64,000 nucleotides of DNA from Halomonas huangheensis (GCF_001431725.1 NZ_CP013106.1:124001-188000), one strand, 5' to 3'. Numbered from the stretch's first letter, positions 8,586-17,829 are shown. Translations and numbers: made by a program. The notes: generated from the letters alone by a model not told the origin.

Positions 8586-9557
8586 ATGAAATCACTACCC
8601 ATAATTGTCCTCGCAGTTACAGCATCCCTGACATTCTCGGCGGCTTCAGCAAACACAATTACACTTCGCGTAGGTCATTCTGCCAACGCTTCGGAGCCCT
8701 ATCATCTGGGCCTTCAGCGCTTCGCGGAAATCGTGAGTGAAGAAACCAACGGCGAAGTAGAAGTGGAAATTTTCCCTAACAGCCAATTAGGCAGTGAACG
8801 GGAAATGATTGAAGGTTTATATTTGGGAACGATCGACATTACTGTTCCTACAAATGGCGTAGTCACCAATTTTGTTGGCGATCTATCAATTTTTGATCTT
8901 CCCTTTCTTTTTGATGATCGTGAGCACATGTACCGTGCGATAGATGGCGAAGTAGGAGAACAGCTTTCCCTAGCTATGCAGGAAAAGGGCATCCGTCTCT
9001 TGGGATTCTATGAAGCCGGAATACGCCACATCGTAACGGACTATCCGGTGAATAGTATCGATGATATCCAGGGAAAAAGCATTCGAACGATGAAGATTCC
9101 TGCGCATGTTGCATCGTTCAATGCATTTGGTGCAAACGCCACCCCTCTCGCCTACAACGAACTCTACTCCGCTCTTGAAGCAGGTGTAGTAGATGGCGCA
9201 GAGGCTGCCTATACCAACTACGAATCTCAGCGCTTTTACGAAGTTGCACCTTACCTTGCCGATGTAAGCTGGACAGCATTGGTGGCGGATCTAATCATGT
9301 CTGAAGAGCAGTTTCAGAGCTTTCCCAAGCACATTCAGGACGCTCTTCTGAAAGCGGGTTATGAATCTGCGCAATATGAACGCCAACTCTATGCCGAGAG
9401 TGATGCACAGCTCAAGCAGAAAGTCATTGAGCAAGGTGCAACCATCACTGAGCCGGATGTCGACCCTTTCCGGGAGGCTGCGCAGAGTGTCTATGAAGAA
9501 TTCGCGGATACCGAAGAAGAGCAACATCTTCTGCAGCTGATAAACCAGGCCCGTTGA
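8586..9557 (+). CDS. TRAP transporter solute-binding protein (DctP family), cluster 1
   Basis: 323 residues with a signal peptide of about 22 residues ending in SAASA, then the DctP fold opening LRVGHSANASEPYHLGLQRF. It captures a small carboxylate-type solute in the periplasm and delivers it to the DctQM membrane proteins that follow. The conserved region with the ligand-binding Arg (GKSIRTMKIP) and the helix FNAFGANATPLAYNELYSAL are present. The start chosen is the Met before KSLPI, with GGAG about 10 bases upstream; a Met five codons earlier is less likely. The substrate is unknown; the gene context points to a nitrogen-containing organic acid or ureide. Confidence 0.88.
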   Translation: MKSLPIIVLAVTASLTFSAASANTITLRVGHSANASEPYHLGLQRFAEIVSEETNGEVEVEIFPNSQLGSEREMIEGLYLGTIDITVPTNGVVTNFVGDLSIFDLPFLFDDREHMYRAIDGEVGEQLSLAMQEKGIRLLGFYEAGIRHIVTDYPVNSIDDIQGKSIRTMKIPAHVASFNAFGANATPLAYNELYSALEAGVVDGAEAAYTNYESQRFYEVAPYLADVSWTALVADLIMSEEQFQSFPKHIQDALLKAGYESAQYERQLYAESDAQLKQKVIEQGATITEPDVDPFREAAQSVYEEFADTEEEQHLLQLINQAR

Positions 9558-9634
9558 TCTTGTCTCTGTGTGCCATCCGTGGCTCTCGGGTGGCACGAAT
9601 CTACGTCTCTTTGTCGCTTCAGTGAGGTGCACTG

Positions 9635-10159
9635 ATGAGCTCAGCAACGGTATTTTTTTCCAAACTTCTGCAGGCTATTCGGCTACTGGTCGGGGCCATC
9701 GTTATTCTACTGTTCATCTATATGTCCGTTGCCGTACTTGCTCAGGTTGTTGGGCGTTATTTGTTCAGCTATTCGTTTTCCGGTTCTTCGGAGACCGCAA
9801 CTTTCGCCCAGATATGGATGGTATTCCTTGGAGCCGGTCTGGCCATGAAGCAGAAACTACATGTCGGCGTGGACTTGCTTTACACAGTGGTTCCTCGCCC
9901 TTTAAAGCGTTTCATCGCGTTCGTCATTATGGTGGGGGGCGTCTGGTTCCTCTGGACAGCAATTGCGGGTAGTGAGCGCTTGCTCCAGCTCGGACAATTC
10001 CAGACTTCTTCTGCTTTAGGCATTCCAATGTGGATCCCCTACATGTCTATACCGGTTGGGATTGGTTACTTCTTGTTCGAATTTCTAGTGGCTTACGTCG
10101 GAAAAATCATCCGTCCAGAAGACGTATCCAGCGCTGAGAAAGAGGAGTCGGTATCATGA
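9635..10159 (+). CDS. TRAP transporter small permease (DctQ), cluster 1
   Basis: 174 residues with four predicted membrane segments and the family signature in the second half of segment two (ETATFAQIWMVFLGAGLAMKQ). DctQ pairs with DctM in the sodium-driven TRAP permease. GAGG lies before the ATG. The stop codon overlaps the next start by four bases (ATGA at 10156-10159), implying translational coupling. Confidence 0.9.
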   Translation: MSSATVFFSKLLQAIRLLVGAIVILLFIYMSVAVLAQVVGRYLFSYSFSGSSETATFAQIWMVFLGAGLAMKQKLHVGVDLLYTVVPRPLKRFIAFVIMVGGVWFLWTAIAGSERLLQLGQFQTSSALGIPMWIPYMSIPVGIGYFLFEFLVAYVGKIIRPEDVSSAEKEESVS

Positions 10160-11436
10160 CTATTTTTATTACGCTGTTCTTTCTCATGATTATCCTTGGC
10201 GCTCCGATTGTGTTTGCAATGGGCGTCTCCGGGGTGGCCTACATTACGATGGAGGGCATTCCGATCAGCATTGTTTCTCAACGTCTGTTCTCCGGCCTTG
10301 ACAGCTTTACCATCATGGCAATTCCCTTTTTTGTCTTTGCCGGGTTAATCATGGAGCGTGGTGGAATTGCCCGTCGAATGATTGATTTTGCTACCGCTCT
10401 GGTCGGTTGGGTTCGTGGTTCTCTGCTCCATGTGTCTGTTGTAGCAGGTACAGGCCTCGCTGCAATTTCAGGCTCAGGCTCCGCTGACACGGCCGCTACG
10501 GCATCTCTGATGCTGCCTGAAATGCGTAACCGACGTTACGACATCGACTTTGCTGCAGGACTGATGGCCGCCGCCGGTTCGCTGGGGCCTGTCATTCCTC
10601 CCTCCATCATGATGATTGTCCTCGCCGCAGTAGGCGGGCTGTCTGTGGGAGACGTTTTCATCGCTGGAGTTGTGCCTGGATTGCTGATGGCGATGGGCTT
10701 GCTGATTGCAGCTTATATACACGCTAGGGTCCATGGCGGGACCTATTCTCAGGTAAGTCGATTTTCATTTAAACAGCTTGCCCTTACAGCATTTCGCGCA
10801 ATACCCGCATTTTTAATGCCTATCATTATCGTCGGTGGGATAATTGGAGGCGTATTTACTCCCACAGAAGCAGCTTCAGTAGCGGTAGCAGTTGGCTTAA
10901 TTGTCGGTTTATTTGTCTACCGGGAACTGAAGTGGAAGGAGCTTCCAACTCTTGTGCTTCGTGCAGCGGCTATCTCAGCCTCTGTGATGATGATTATCGC
11001 CGCTTCCAGCATATTCTCATGGTTGATTGCTCGTGAGAATATTCCACAGCAACTTGTAGTATTTCTGCAATCTATCACAGATAACCCGCTGATATTCTTG
11101 GCCTTGATCAATGCCACCCTACTGGTAGTCGGAATGTTTCTGGAGAGCATTGCCGCTATTCTCATCTTGGTGCCAGTGCTGATGCCCGTCGTCGAAAGCT
11201 ATGGACTTGACCCTCTTCATGTAGGTGTAATCATAATAATTAACCTGTCTGTCGGTATGGTTACTCCTCCATATGGCATCACACTTTTTGTAGCCAGTAG
11301 CATTGCCGAGAGACCCGTCATAAAAGTGGCATCCAAAGCCATGTTGCCGCTGGCTTTCATGATTGCCGTCCTGCTTATTGCCACCTATGTCCCTTCTCTA
11401 GTTACAACACTTCCAGAGCTCGTTAGAAATCAGTAA
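10156..11436 (+). CDS. TRAP transporter large permease (DctM), cluster 1
   Basis: 426 residues, about 12 membrane segments, with DctM landmarks IPFFVFAGLIMERGGIA, SGSGSADTAATASLMLPEM, PPSIMMIVLAA and FTPTEAAS. It is the main transport channel driven by a sodium gradient. Its start overlaps the dctQ stop codon. The dapA-like gene begins 14 bases downstream, so they probably share one transcript. Confidence 0.93.
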   Translation: MTIFITLFFLMIILGAPIVFAMGVSGVAYITMEGIPISIVSQRLFSGLDSFTIMAIPFFVFAGLIMERGGIARRMIDFATALVGWVRGSLLHVSVVAGTGLAAISGSGSADTAATASLMLPEMRNRRYDIDFAAGLMAAAGSLGPVIPPSIMMIVLAAVGGLSVGDVFIAGVVPGLLMAMGLLIAAYIHARVHGGTYSQVSRFSFKQLALTAFRAIPAFLMPIIIVGGIIGGVFTPTEAASVAVAVGLIVGLFVYRELKWKELPTLVLRAAAISASVMMIIAASSIFSWLIARENIPQQLVVFLQSITDNPLIFLALINATLLVVGMFLESIAAILILVPVLMPVVESYGLDPLHVGVIIIINLSVGMVTPPYGITLFVASSIAERPVIKVASKAMLPLAFMIAVLLIATYVPSLVTTLPELVRNQ

Positions 11437-11450
11437 TAAAGGAATAGAAT

Positions 11451-12329
11451 ATGTCAAAATTTGAAGGAACTTATACGGTCATGGTCACTCCTTTCCAAGA
11501 GGATATGGCTGTCGATGAAATGCGGCTTCGTCAACTGGTTGACACCCAGATTGAGCAAGGAATTCATGGCCTTATTCCACTGGGAAGTACAGGAGAATTT
11601 CTATCTTTAACGGATGAGGAACGCCATCAAGTCGCCAAGATCGTGACCGAGAAAGTAGATGGACGTGTACCGGTACTTATTGGTACTACAGCAGAGAGTA
11701 CGCTGGATGCAATCCGCTATGCCAAGGATGCAGAGGCACTTGGGGCGGATGGCGTCATGATTCTTCCACCGTTCTACAGCAACCCCACTGAAGATGAGAT
11801 TTTCCACCATTACAGAACCATCGGGGATGCGATTGGACTTCCCATCATGGTTTACAACAATCCGAATGCATCGAATGTCGATATGCTGCCGACAACTATC
11901 GCAAGGCTGGCAGAGATCGATAATGTCCAATATGTCAAGGAATCTACGCTGGAAGTCAGCCGCGTGCGAGACATCCTCAGACTGGCCGGGGATCGCATCA
12001 CCGTTTTCGGTGGCGTTTTGGGTTTTGAATCCTATGTCATGGGAGCAAAAGGCTGGGTTGCTGTCGGATCCAATGTCATGCCAGCTGAGTTTGCCGGCAT
12101 TTATAATGCTGTCGTTCGGGACAAGAATATTGACAAGGCTCAGGAACTTTATCGACGTATTCTGCCTGTCATTGATCTCGTTTTCGGCCATCGCTACGTA
12201 TCCGGCACAAAGGCGCTTTTTGATGCAATGGGACAGAGTGTGGGTATACCGCGGCCACCCCGCCTACCCTCGCCACAGGAAGATATTGCGTGGGCCAACA
12301 GAGTCGTACGTGAACTTGGCCTGAAATGA
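11451..12329 (+). CDS. DapA-family class I aldolase/lyase (not a true DHDPS)
   Basis: 292 residues of the dihydrodipicolinate synthase/N-acetylneuraminate lyase superfamily. The Schiff-base Lys163 (in YVKEST) and catalytic Tyr135 (MVYNNP) are present, and the motif GSTGEF holds Ser46-Thr47. After YNNP the sequence is NASNVD, so the arginine that binds aspartate semialdehyde in real DapA is missing. That argues for another substrate. Family members next to HcnABC-like dehydrogenases include the deaminase of hydroxyproline breakdown (LhpC type), which converts a hydroxy-pyrroline carboxylate to 2-oxoglutarate semialdehyde. That is my best guess at the reaction class, not a firm assignment. Confidence 0.8.
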   Translation: MSKFEGTYTVMVTPFQEDMAVDEMRLRQLVDTQIEQGIHGLIPLGSTGEFLSLTDEERHQVAKIVTEKVDGRVPVLIGTTAESTLDAIRYAKDAEALGADGVMILPPFYSNPTEDEIFHHYRTIGDAIGLPIMVYNNPNASNVDMLPTTIARLAEIDNVQYVKESTLEVSRVRDILRLAGDRITVFGGVLGFESYVMGAKGWVAVGSNVMPAEFAGIYNAVVRDKNIDKAQELYRRILPVIDLVFGHRYVSGTKALFDAMGQSVGIPRPPRLPSPQEDIAWANRVVRELGLK

Positions 12330-12339
12330 GGATAATGCT

Positions 12340-15333
12340 GTGCCTATGCCAGACCCTACCGTCAAAATTGTTGAGCCGATGATTTCCTTTTCCTTTGAAG
12401 GAGAAATTGTCCAGGCCCGATCTGGCCAGTCAATTGCGGCCGCACTCGTGGCAGCAGGGCATCTGGCTCACCGTCACGGCAGGCAGGGGGAAGCACATGG
12501 GCACTTCTGTGGCATGGGTGCCTGCCATGAATGCCTTGTATCGGTGAATGGCACTGATGGCTTGCGTGCCTGCATGACACCGGTATCCGAAGGTATGTCG
12601 GTTCGTCAGCAGGCTTACCTCGTGAGCCCGCCGCAGAATGCTGCGCCGGTGAGTGACGCAAGCTTGCTGTCTGAAGAAAGAACCTCACTGCCAGAAGAAG
12701 CCGTTGATGTGCTGGTGGTCGGAGCTGGGCCCGGAGGACTGTGCGCCGCCCTGACAGCCGCACAGAATGGTGCATCGGTTCTGCTGATCGATGAGCGCCA
12801 CCATGCCGGTGGTCAATACTTCAAGCAACGGGTCACCATAGATACCACATCACCGGTAGACAGGCAGATGCAGCGGGGTGCCGCTCTGGTGGAGCGCGTA
12901 CTTGCGGCGGGCGTTGAGTGCCGGGAAAGTACGCAGGTCTGGGGGGCATTTCGTGAATCAGACCAGGGCATCACGATCGGTGCTGAATCGGACGGCGAAG
13001 CTTATTTGATACGACCCAGTGCCCTGGTTATTGCGACGGGTGCCACCGAAAAGCCTACCCCTGTACCAGGCTGGACACTGCCGGGGGTCATGACCACCGG
13101 CGGTCTACAGACTCTGCTGCGCTCGTATCAGGCCCACCCCCCAGGCCCCATTGTCATCGGCGGCAACGGCCCACTGAATTTTCAGGTCGCCGCTGAACTG
13201 ATAAAAGCAGGTGCTGAAGTCAGTGCAGTGATCGAGAGCGCGCAACCCACGTCGCTGGAAGGACTGCGTTCGACGTTGGCAGCTTCCATTTCAGCGCCGG
13301 AATTGATTGCTCAGGGCCTAGGTTACCTCTGGACGTTACGCAAGGCCCGCGTGCCGGTCTATTACGGCTACCGGATTACCTCTGTGAATGGAAAACACGG
13401 CCCGGAATCAGTGACTATCCGCAATCTGCACCCTGCCGCCGGAAAGGAATCCACTACGGTTGAAATCCCCGCCAAGGCGGTTGGCCTGGGTGATGGTTTT
13501 CAACCCCAGGCGGAAATCAGTCGATTACTGGGGGTGGAGTACGATGGCGCCAAAGGGCAAACGCCTTGGCTGACTGCCCGACGCAATGACGATGGCAGCA
13601 ACAATGTTCCCGGCGTATTTGTGGTCGGGGAAGCGGGGGGCTTCGGCGGAGCCCACATTGCAATGGCTCAGGGACATCTGGCCGGGCACTCGGCCGCCCG
13701 ACATTGCGGCCACAGCTTGTCAGGCCAATCCGGAGACCCACGCGCGAAAAAGACGCTCCAGCGCGCACAAGAAAATCTGGCTCGGCACCGCCGTTTCCAG
13801 AACGCCATGTGGCAGGCATTTACCGCCCCCCGCCAGCCTGTGTCAGACATCACGCCCGACACCATTGTGTGCCGCTGCGAATCCGTCACGGCTGGTGAAA
13901 TCCAGAACCGCTGTAATCCGAGCCTGGATTTCGGGGCCATCAAACGCCAGACGCGAGCCGGGATGGGCCGTTGTCAGGGGCGCTATTGCGCAGCAACCGT
14001 ACATGCCCTCAAGACATCGGGAAAACAGATAGCCAGTGAATTCGAGATCGCAACTCCACAGAATCCTGTGAAGCCGATTCCAGGGTCCATTATTGCCATT
14101 GAACAAGGTGAATGGGGTGGTCACAAGGCGATTGACGTCAGTGAACGGCGCGCTCCGCGTGTTTCCCGCACCAGGAAGAATAGCCAGCGAATTCCTGAGC
14201 GCGAAATCGATGTCCTGGTCATTGGCGCTGGCGTGGCAGGTTGTTCCAATGCCTTGTTTCTGGCCTGGAATGGCAAAAGCGTCGCGGTAGTGGATCGAGG
14301 CTCCCCAAACGGGGAAGCCTCCGGTGGCAATGCAGGCAGTCTGCATGTGCAACTGTTGTCGTTTGACTATGGCACCAAAGCCGAAGGCGGTGGTGGACCT
14401 GCAGCGAAAACCCTTCCGCTGCAGCAAGCCAGCGCCAACCTTTGGGAGGAACTGAGCTCGAGCTTGGGCGACATTGAGTTCAAACGCACGGGTGGCCTGA
14501 TGGTGGCTGAATCCGAGGCGCAAATGCGTTTTCTGGATGAAAAGGCAGCTCTCGAACGGTCACTCGGCATAGACACGCAGATCATCGATCAGAGCGACGC
14601 CAGAGCCCTGGTTCCTGACTTGGCAGACTCTGTGATTGGCGGTGCGTGGTGTGGGGAGGAAGGAAAAATCAGCCCCTTGCTAGGTACTCCTGCATTGGTT
14701 GCTGCAGCCGAGAGCGCAGGTGCCCAGTTTTACACTGGCGAGGCCGTGGTGGCCATCCAGAAAGAGTCGGTCGGTTGGAGAGTGTTCACTGACAAAGGGG
14801 ATTTCCGGTGTGAATCCATTGTCAATGCGGCAGGCGCCTGGGCGAGAGAAGTGGGGCAGTTGGCAGGGATTCCAGTGCCGGTCAAAGGCACCCCACTGCA
14901 GATGATTGTCACCGAAGCAGCCAGGCCCATGGTCAATGTACTCCTGGCTCACGCTGATCGGCACCTGACGTTGAAGCAGGCCAACAATGGGAACCTTATC
15001 ATCGGCGGCGGATGGCCCGCAGGCCTCAGTGAACCCCACCGCTACCAGCGGCCTTTGCTCAATAGCCTCCAGGGGAATCTCTGGGTAGCCCAGAAAGTGC
15101 TGCCTCCAGCCGGTGCCTTACGTGTCATTCGGAGTTGGGCGGCGATCAACGTCAACATCGATGGCGCTCCGATACTCGGTGAAGTGCCGGGCCATACTGG
15201 CTTCTTCAATGCAGTGACTTCCAATGGCTATACCCTCGGCCCGCTGGTGGGAAAAATCACTACTGACCTGATTTGCCGCGGAAAAACAGACTGGGATATT
15301 ACACCGTTCTCGTTGGAACGTTTTCATGGGTAG
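12340..15333 (+). CDS. Tripartite HcnABC-type FAD/Fe-S amino acid dehydrogenase (three subunits fused)
   Basis: 997 residues that join what are usually three subunits. Residues 12-90 are an HcnA-like 2Fe-2S ferredoxin domain (Cys57, 62, 65, 78). Residues about 120-500 are an HcnB-like FAD/NAD domain (GAGPGG 128-133). A BFD-like 2Fe-2S segment follows (Cys511, 513, 545, 550). Residues about 622-997 are a D-amino-acid-oxidase-like HcnC domain (GAGVAG 629-634). Related split enzymes are hydrogen cyanide synthase, opine oxidase and D-hydroxyproline dehydrogenase. It likely oxidises an amino or imino acid and passes electrons to the membrane. The start is GTG at 12340 after GAGG; an ATG two codons later is the alternative. 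Confidence 0.85.
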   Translation: MPMPDPTVKIVEPMISFSFEGEIVQARSGQSIAAALVAAGHLAHRHGRQGEAHGHFCGMGACHECLVSVNGTDGLRACMTPVSEGMSVRQQAYLVSPPQNAAPVSDASLLSEERTSLPEEAVDVLVVGAGPGGLCAALTAAQNGASVLLIDERHHAGGQYFKQRVTIDTTSPVDRQMQRGAALVERVLAAGVECRESTQVWGAFRESDQGITIGAESDGEAYLIRPSALVIATGATEKPTPVPGWTLPGVMTTGGLQTLLRSYQAHPPGPIVIGGNGPLNFQVAAELIKAGAEVSAVIESAQPTSLEGLRSTLAASISAPELIAQGLGYLWTLRKARVPVYYGYRITSVNGKHGPESVTIRNLHPAAGKESTTVEIPAKAVGLGDGFQPQAEISRLLGVEYDGAKGQTPWLTARRNDDGSNNVPGVFVVGEAGGFGGAHIAMAQGHLAGHSAARHCGHSLSGQSGDPRAKKTLQRAQENLARHRRFQNAMWQAFTAPRQPVSDITPDTIVCRCESVTAGEIQNRCNPSLDFGAIKRQTRAGMGRCQGRYCAATVHALKTSGKQIASEFEIATPQNPVKPIPGSIIAIEQGEWGGHKAIDVSERRAPRVSRTRKNSQRIPEREIDVLVIGAGVAGCSNALFLAWNGKSVAVVDRGSPNGEASGGNAGSLHVQLLSFDYGTKAEGGGGPAAKTLPLQQASANLWEELSSSLGDIEFKRTGGLMVAESEAQMRFLDEKAALERSLGIDTQIIDQSDARALVPDLADSVIGGAWCGEEGKISPLLGTPALVAAAESAGAQFYTGEAVVAIQKESVGWRVFTDKGDFRCESIVNAAGAWAREVGQLAGIPVPVKGTPLQMIVTEAARPMVNVLLAHADRHLTLKQANNGNLIIGGGWPAGLSEPHRYQRPLLNSLQGNLWVAQKVLPPAGALRVIRSWAAINVNIDGAPILGEVPGHTGFFNAVTSNGYTLGPLVGKITTDLICRGKTDWDITPFSLERFHG

Positions 15334-16240
15334 CGCCAGGGACCGGTGTCCTCCCCACAAGGAAGCACCATTACTGGGTATTGCCTGCATGCTAGTCGCG
15401 GCTGCCACCTTCGTAGCGATGGACTCCATGGCAAAACAACTCGGCCAGTCCTACTCGCCGGTACAACTGGTCTGGGCGCGATATGGAGTTCACCTGATCG
15501 TGATGGTGGTAGGTCTTCTTGCGCTACGTCGATTCGACAGAAGCATTCTGATCAGTCAAGCCCCCTTGGGACAGTTCTTCCGTGGTGTTCTATTGCTGGG
15601 TGCAACGATTTTTTCGTACCTCGCTGTGCGAGAGCTGCCGCTCGCGCAGGTCTACGTCATAAATTTCAGTTCACCCGTCATCGTCACCTTGTTGGCTATT
15701 CCCCTTTTGGGCGAACCCGTCAATGGCATTCGTATTGCGGCAGTGCTGGCAGGATTTTCTGGTGTCTTTGTTGCCATGCAGCCGGATCTGGTCGCCATGA
15801 ACCCAGCCATGGCTTTCCCTGTTGGCATGGCATTCTGTTTCGCCATGTACCAATTGGCTACTCGGTATTTCTCTCACCAGGACTCCCCGATCACCTCTCT
15901 TCTGTATACAGCTGTCGCCGGGGGCCTACTCTGTTCTCTGGTCGTGCCCTTTTCCTGGACACCCATTCAGGTCAGCGATATGTTGCCGTTTGTTGCCATT
16001 GGTACTCTTGGTGCGGTGGGCCATCTTGCCTTGATTCTAGCGATGCGATTTGCCTCGGCGTCTCTGGTATCGCCATTCCTGTACAGTCAGTTACTTTGGG
16101 CAACGCTATCAGGGTTTCTTTTTTTCAATGAGCTGCCAACGCTCAACACCTTGGCCGGTGCATTCATGGTGATTGGCTCAGGGATGATTCTGTTATTTTG
16201 GGGAAGACAAGATCGAGTGAAGCACGGCAATGGTGAATGA
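15326..16240 (+). CDS. DMT-superfamily transporter (EamA)
   Basis: 304 residues with ten hydrophobic segments in two EamA repeats, typical of drug/metabolite or amino-acid exporters of the inner membrane. It overlaps the end of the dehydrogenase gene by 8 bases and so is translated in the same operon. It may export an intermediate or a by-product of the pathway, or import a related solute; the sequence does not decide. A GGAACG stretch precedes the ATG. Confidence 0.85.
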   Translation: MGSARDRCPPHKEAPLLGIACMLVAAATFVAMDSMAKQLGQSYSPVQLVWARYGVHLIVMVVGLLALRRFDRSILISQAPLGQFFRGVLLLGATIFSYLAVRELPLAQVYVINFSSPVIVTLLAIPLLGEPVNGIRIAAVLAGFSGVFVAMQPDLVAMNPAMAFPVGMAFCFAMYQLATRYFSHQDSPITSLLYTAVAGGLLCSLVVPFSWTPIQVSDMLPFVAIGTLGAVGHLALILAMRFASASLVSPFLYSQLLWATLSGFLFFNELPTLNTLAGAFMVIGSGMILLFWGRQDRVKHGNGE

Positions 16241-16315
16241 TTGCCGCACAATGGTTCGTTTTACCCCTGCTAGCCACTCGCTATCATAGGCGGGAAGAAT
16301 GAAAGGAGAGTCCAT

Positions 16316-16984
16316 TTGAGCAAGCAATTTGACGTGAGCGATAGTGCTATTCGGGCGCCTGATCAGGGCAGCCTGGCCAAGGTGGCTTATGACGGCATTA
16401 TGCAGATGGTGCTCTCAAGGCAGCTTCGCGCAGGCGAAATTGTTCAAGAACGTCCATTATCGGCTTATCTTGATATGTCTCGTACCCCTGTTCGCGAAGC
16501 GTTGAGGCGCTTGGAGGCTGAAGGATGGATAGTCAGGTTGAATGCTCGCACTATTGCGGTAAAGCGAGTCAGCATTGAAGAGTATGTCTCCGCTCTTCAG
16601 ATTCGTGAGATTCTGGAACCGGAAACTGCAGCGTTGGCTGCCCGACATGCGGATACTGCTGCGGTCCGTCGTTGGCGTCAGCAGTTGGAACAGCTTACGC
16701 AAGAAGATAGCCTGCTAACTAAGTTGCAGTGGGAGTTCGACGAATCGCTACACATCGGCATTGCTCTAGCTTCTCGGAACACGGAGTTGCCACGGATCAT
16801 CGCCGACCTGCGTAAAACTACTCAGATGTTTGAAAATCAGACGTTGCCAGCAATGCCTTTCCCCGGTTATGAAGATCACATAGCGATCATTGACGCCATA
16901 GAAAACCAGGATGAGGTGCTGGCAAGGGAACGCATGAAAAGCCATTTGCAGAAAGTCAAGCAGAATGTGATGAACCAACTATAA
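16316..16984 (+). CDS. GntR-family (FadR/FCD) transcriptional regulator
   Basis: 222 residues. The N-terminal winged helix is at about 15-80 (RPLSAYLDMSRTPVREALRRLEAEGW, split here by family convention into HTH and wing). The FCD ligand domain follows, with the acidic/His residues EFDESLH and EDH...H expected for metal-assisted binding of a carboxylate effector. The start codon is TTG at 16316, supported by AAGGAG 7 bases upstream. It closes cluster 1 and probably controls it. Ligand unknown. Confidence 0.88.
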   Translation: MSKQFDVSDSAIRAPDQGSLAKVAYDGIMQMVLSRQLRAGEIVQERPLSAYLDMSRTPVREALRRLEAEGWIVRLNARTIAVKRVSIEEYVSALQIREILEPETAALAARHADTAAVRRWRQQLEQLTQEDSLLTKLQWEFDESLHIGIALASRNTELPRIIADLRKTTQMFENQTLPAMPFPGYEDHIAIIDAIENQDEVLARERMKSHLQKVKQNVMNQL

Positions 16985-17358
16985 CCGGTCTTTAAGCATG
17001 TTATGCTTGGCAATTTTCTGCTGGATCTGGATGTCAACCAACAATCGCAGCAGTGTGTCAGGTCAACGAAATTCTGCGCAGGTCACCAGCCCATTGTCCC
17101 AAGCAGAGCTCAATCCTGCTTCAGGTAATAATCGAGCTTCTCTGCTGGGTGTTGCCAATTGCTCCCTTCACTACTTTAACGCTTTTCAGCATGGTGATGG
17201 GCCGAAGTTAACATCTACTGTTTAGCTCCAGGGAGGGCAATGAAGCGTGCCATGCCATGAGTTCATCCGTGTCCGTGAGCTAAATACCGGTAGTACCCGA
17301 AAACTTCAGATGGGACATTCAAAGTATCTTTCTGGCTTGAGGAGGCAGTAACTCTTCA
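16985..17358. other. Gap between cluster 1 and cluster 2
   Basis: 374 bases between the convergent GntR and MaoC-like genes. I see no gene, hairpin terminator or repeat that I can support. Short open frames here lack ribosome-binding sites and family resemblance. Confidence 0.6.
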
Positions 17359-17829
17359 TTACGGCCTACCCATCATCAGGCGGAGCGGTTCGTAGACCAT
17401 GACCTTCTGGTTGTGCTGATTGCGCACAGTGTTCCGCGTTCGGACCAAGCCTCGACAGCCGTTGCTCTCCTGCCGTACATCGAGGACCTCGATCTCGACC
17501 TCTATCGTGTCGCCAGCCTGCACAGGTCCCTTGATATCGAGTGACGACAGCCCGAGGAACGCGAGTCCCGTCTCCTGCGCAGTGGCGTTAAGCGACAGTG
17601 CCTCAGCTACCGAAAAGACCAGTGCACCGGGAGATGGCTCGCCCTTGATGGCGCTGTCGCTCCGCCGGTATTCTGCGTTTGTGAACAGGATCTCGATCAT
17701 GCCGGCCAAGCCCACGAAGGTGCTGATGTCGGCCGAGCTGATCGTACGTCCGTAAGTCAAGTATCGGGTCCCGGCCGTCAGCTCCTGCCAATAGAAGCCG
17801 CATCCCCGGCGTTTCGGTGTATTGCTCAT
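17359..17829 (-). CDS. MaoC-like hotdog protein lacking the catalytic dyad
   Basis: 156 residues with a MaoC/hotdog layout, but where active hydratases have the Asn-Pro-x-His segment it reads FVGLAGMIEILFTNAEYRR, so the catalytic Asp/Asn and His are absent. It may be the inactive partner of the MaoC protein at 18674-19141, as in two-domain mesaconyl-CoA hydratases in which one half is catalytic. It is last in the cluster 2 operon; its ATG overlaps the stop codon of the CitE-like gene (ATGA, 17826-17829). Function inferred from context. Confidence 0.75.
   Translation of the reverse strand: MSNTPKRRGCGFYWQELTAGTRYLTYGRTISSADISTFVGLAGMIEILFTNAEYRRSDSAIKGEPSPGALVFSVAEALSLNATAQETGLAFLGLSSLDIKGPVQAGDTIEVEIEVLDVRQESNGCRGLVRTRNTVRNQHNQKVMVYEPLRLMMGRP

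Noticed and set aside
16998..17225. Possible small gene between the GntR and MaoC-like genes
   Set aside because: 75-codon frame without ribosome-binding site, domain or coding-like composition.
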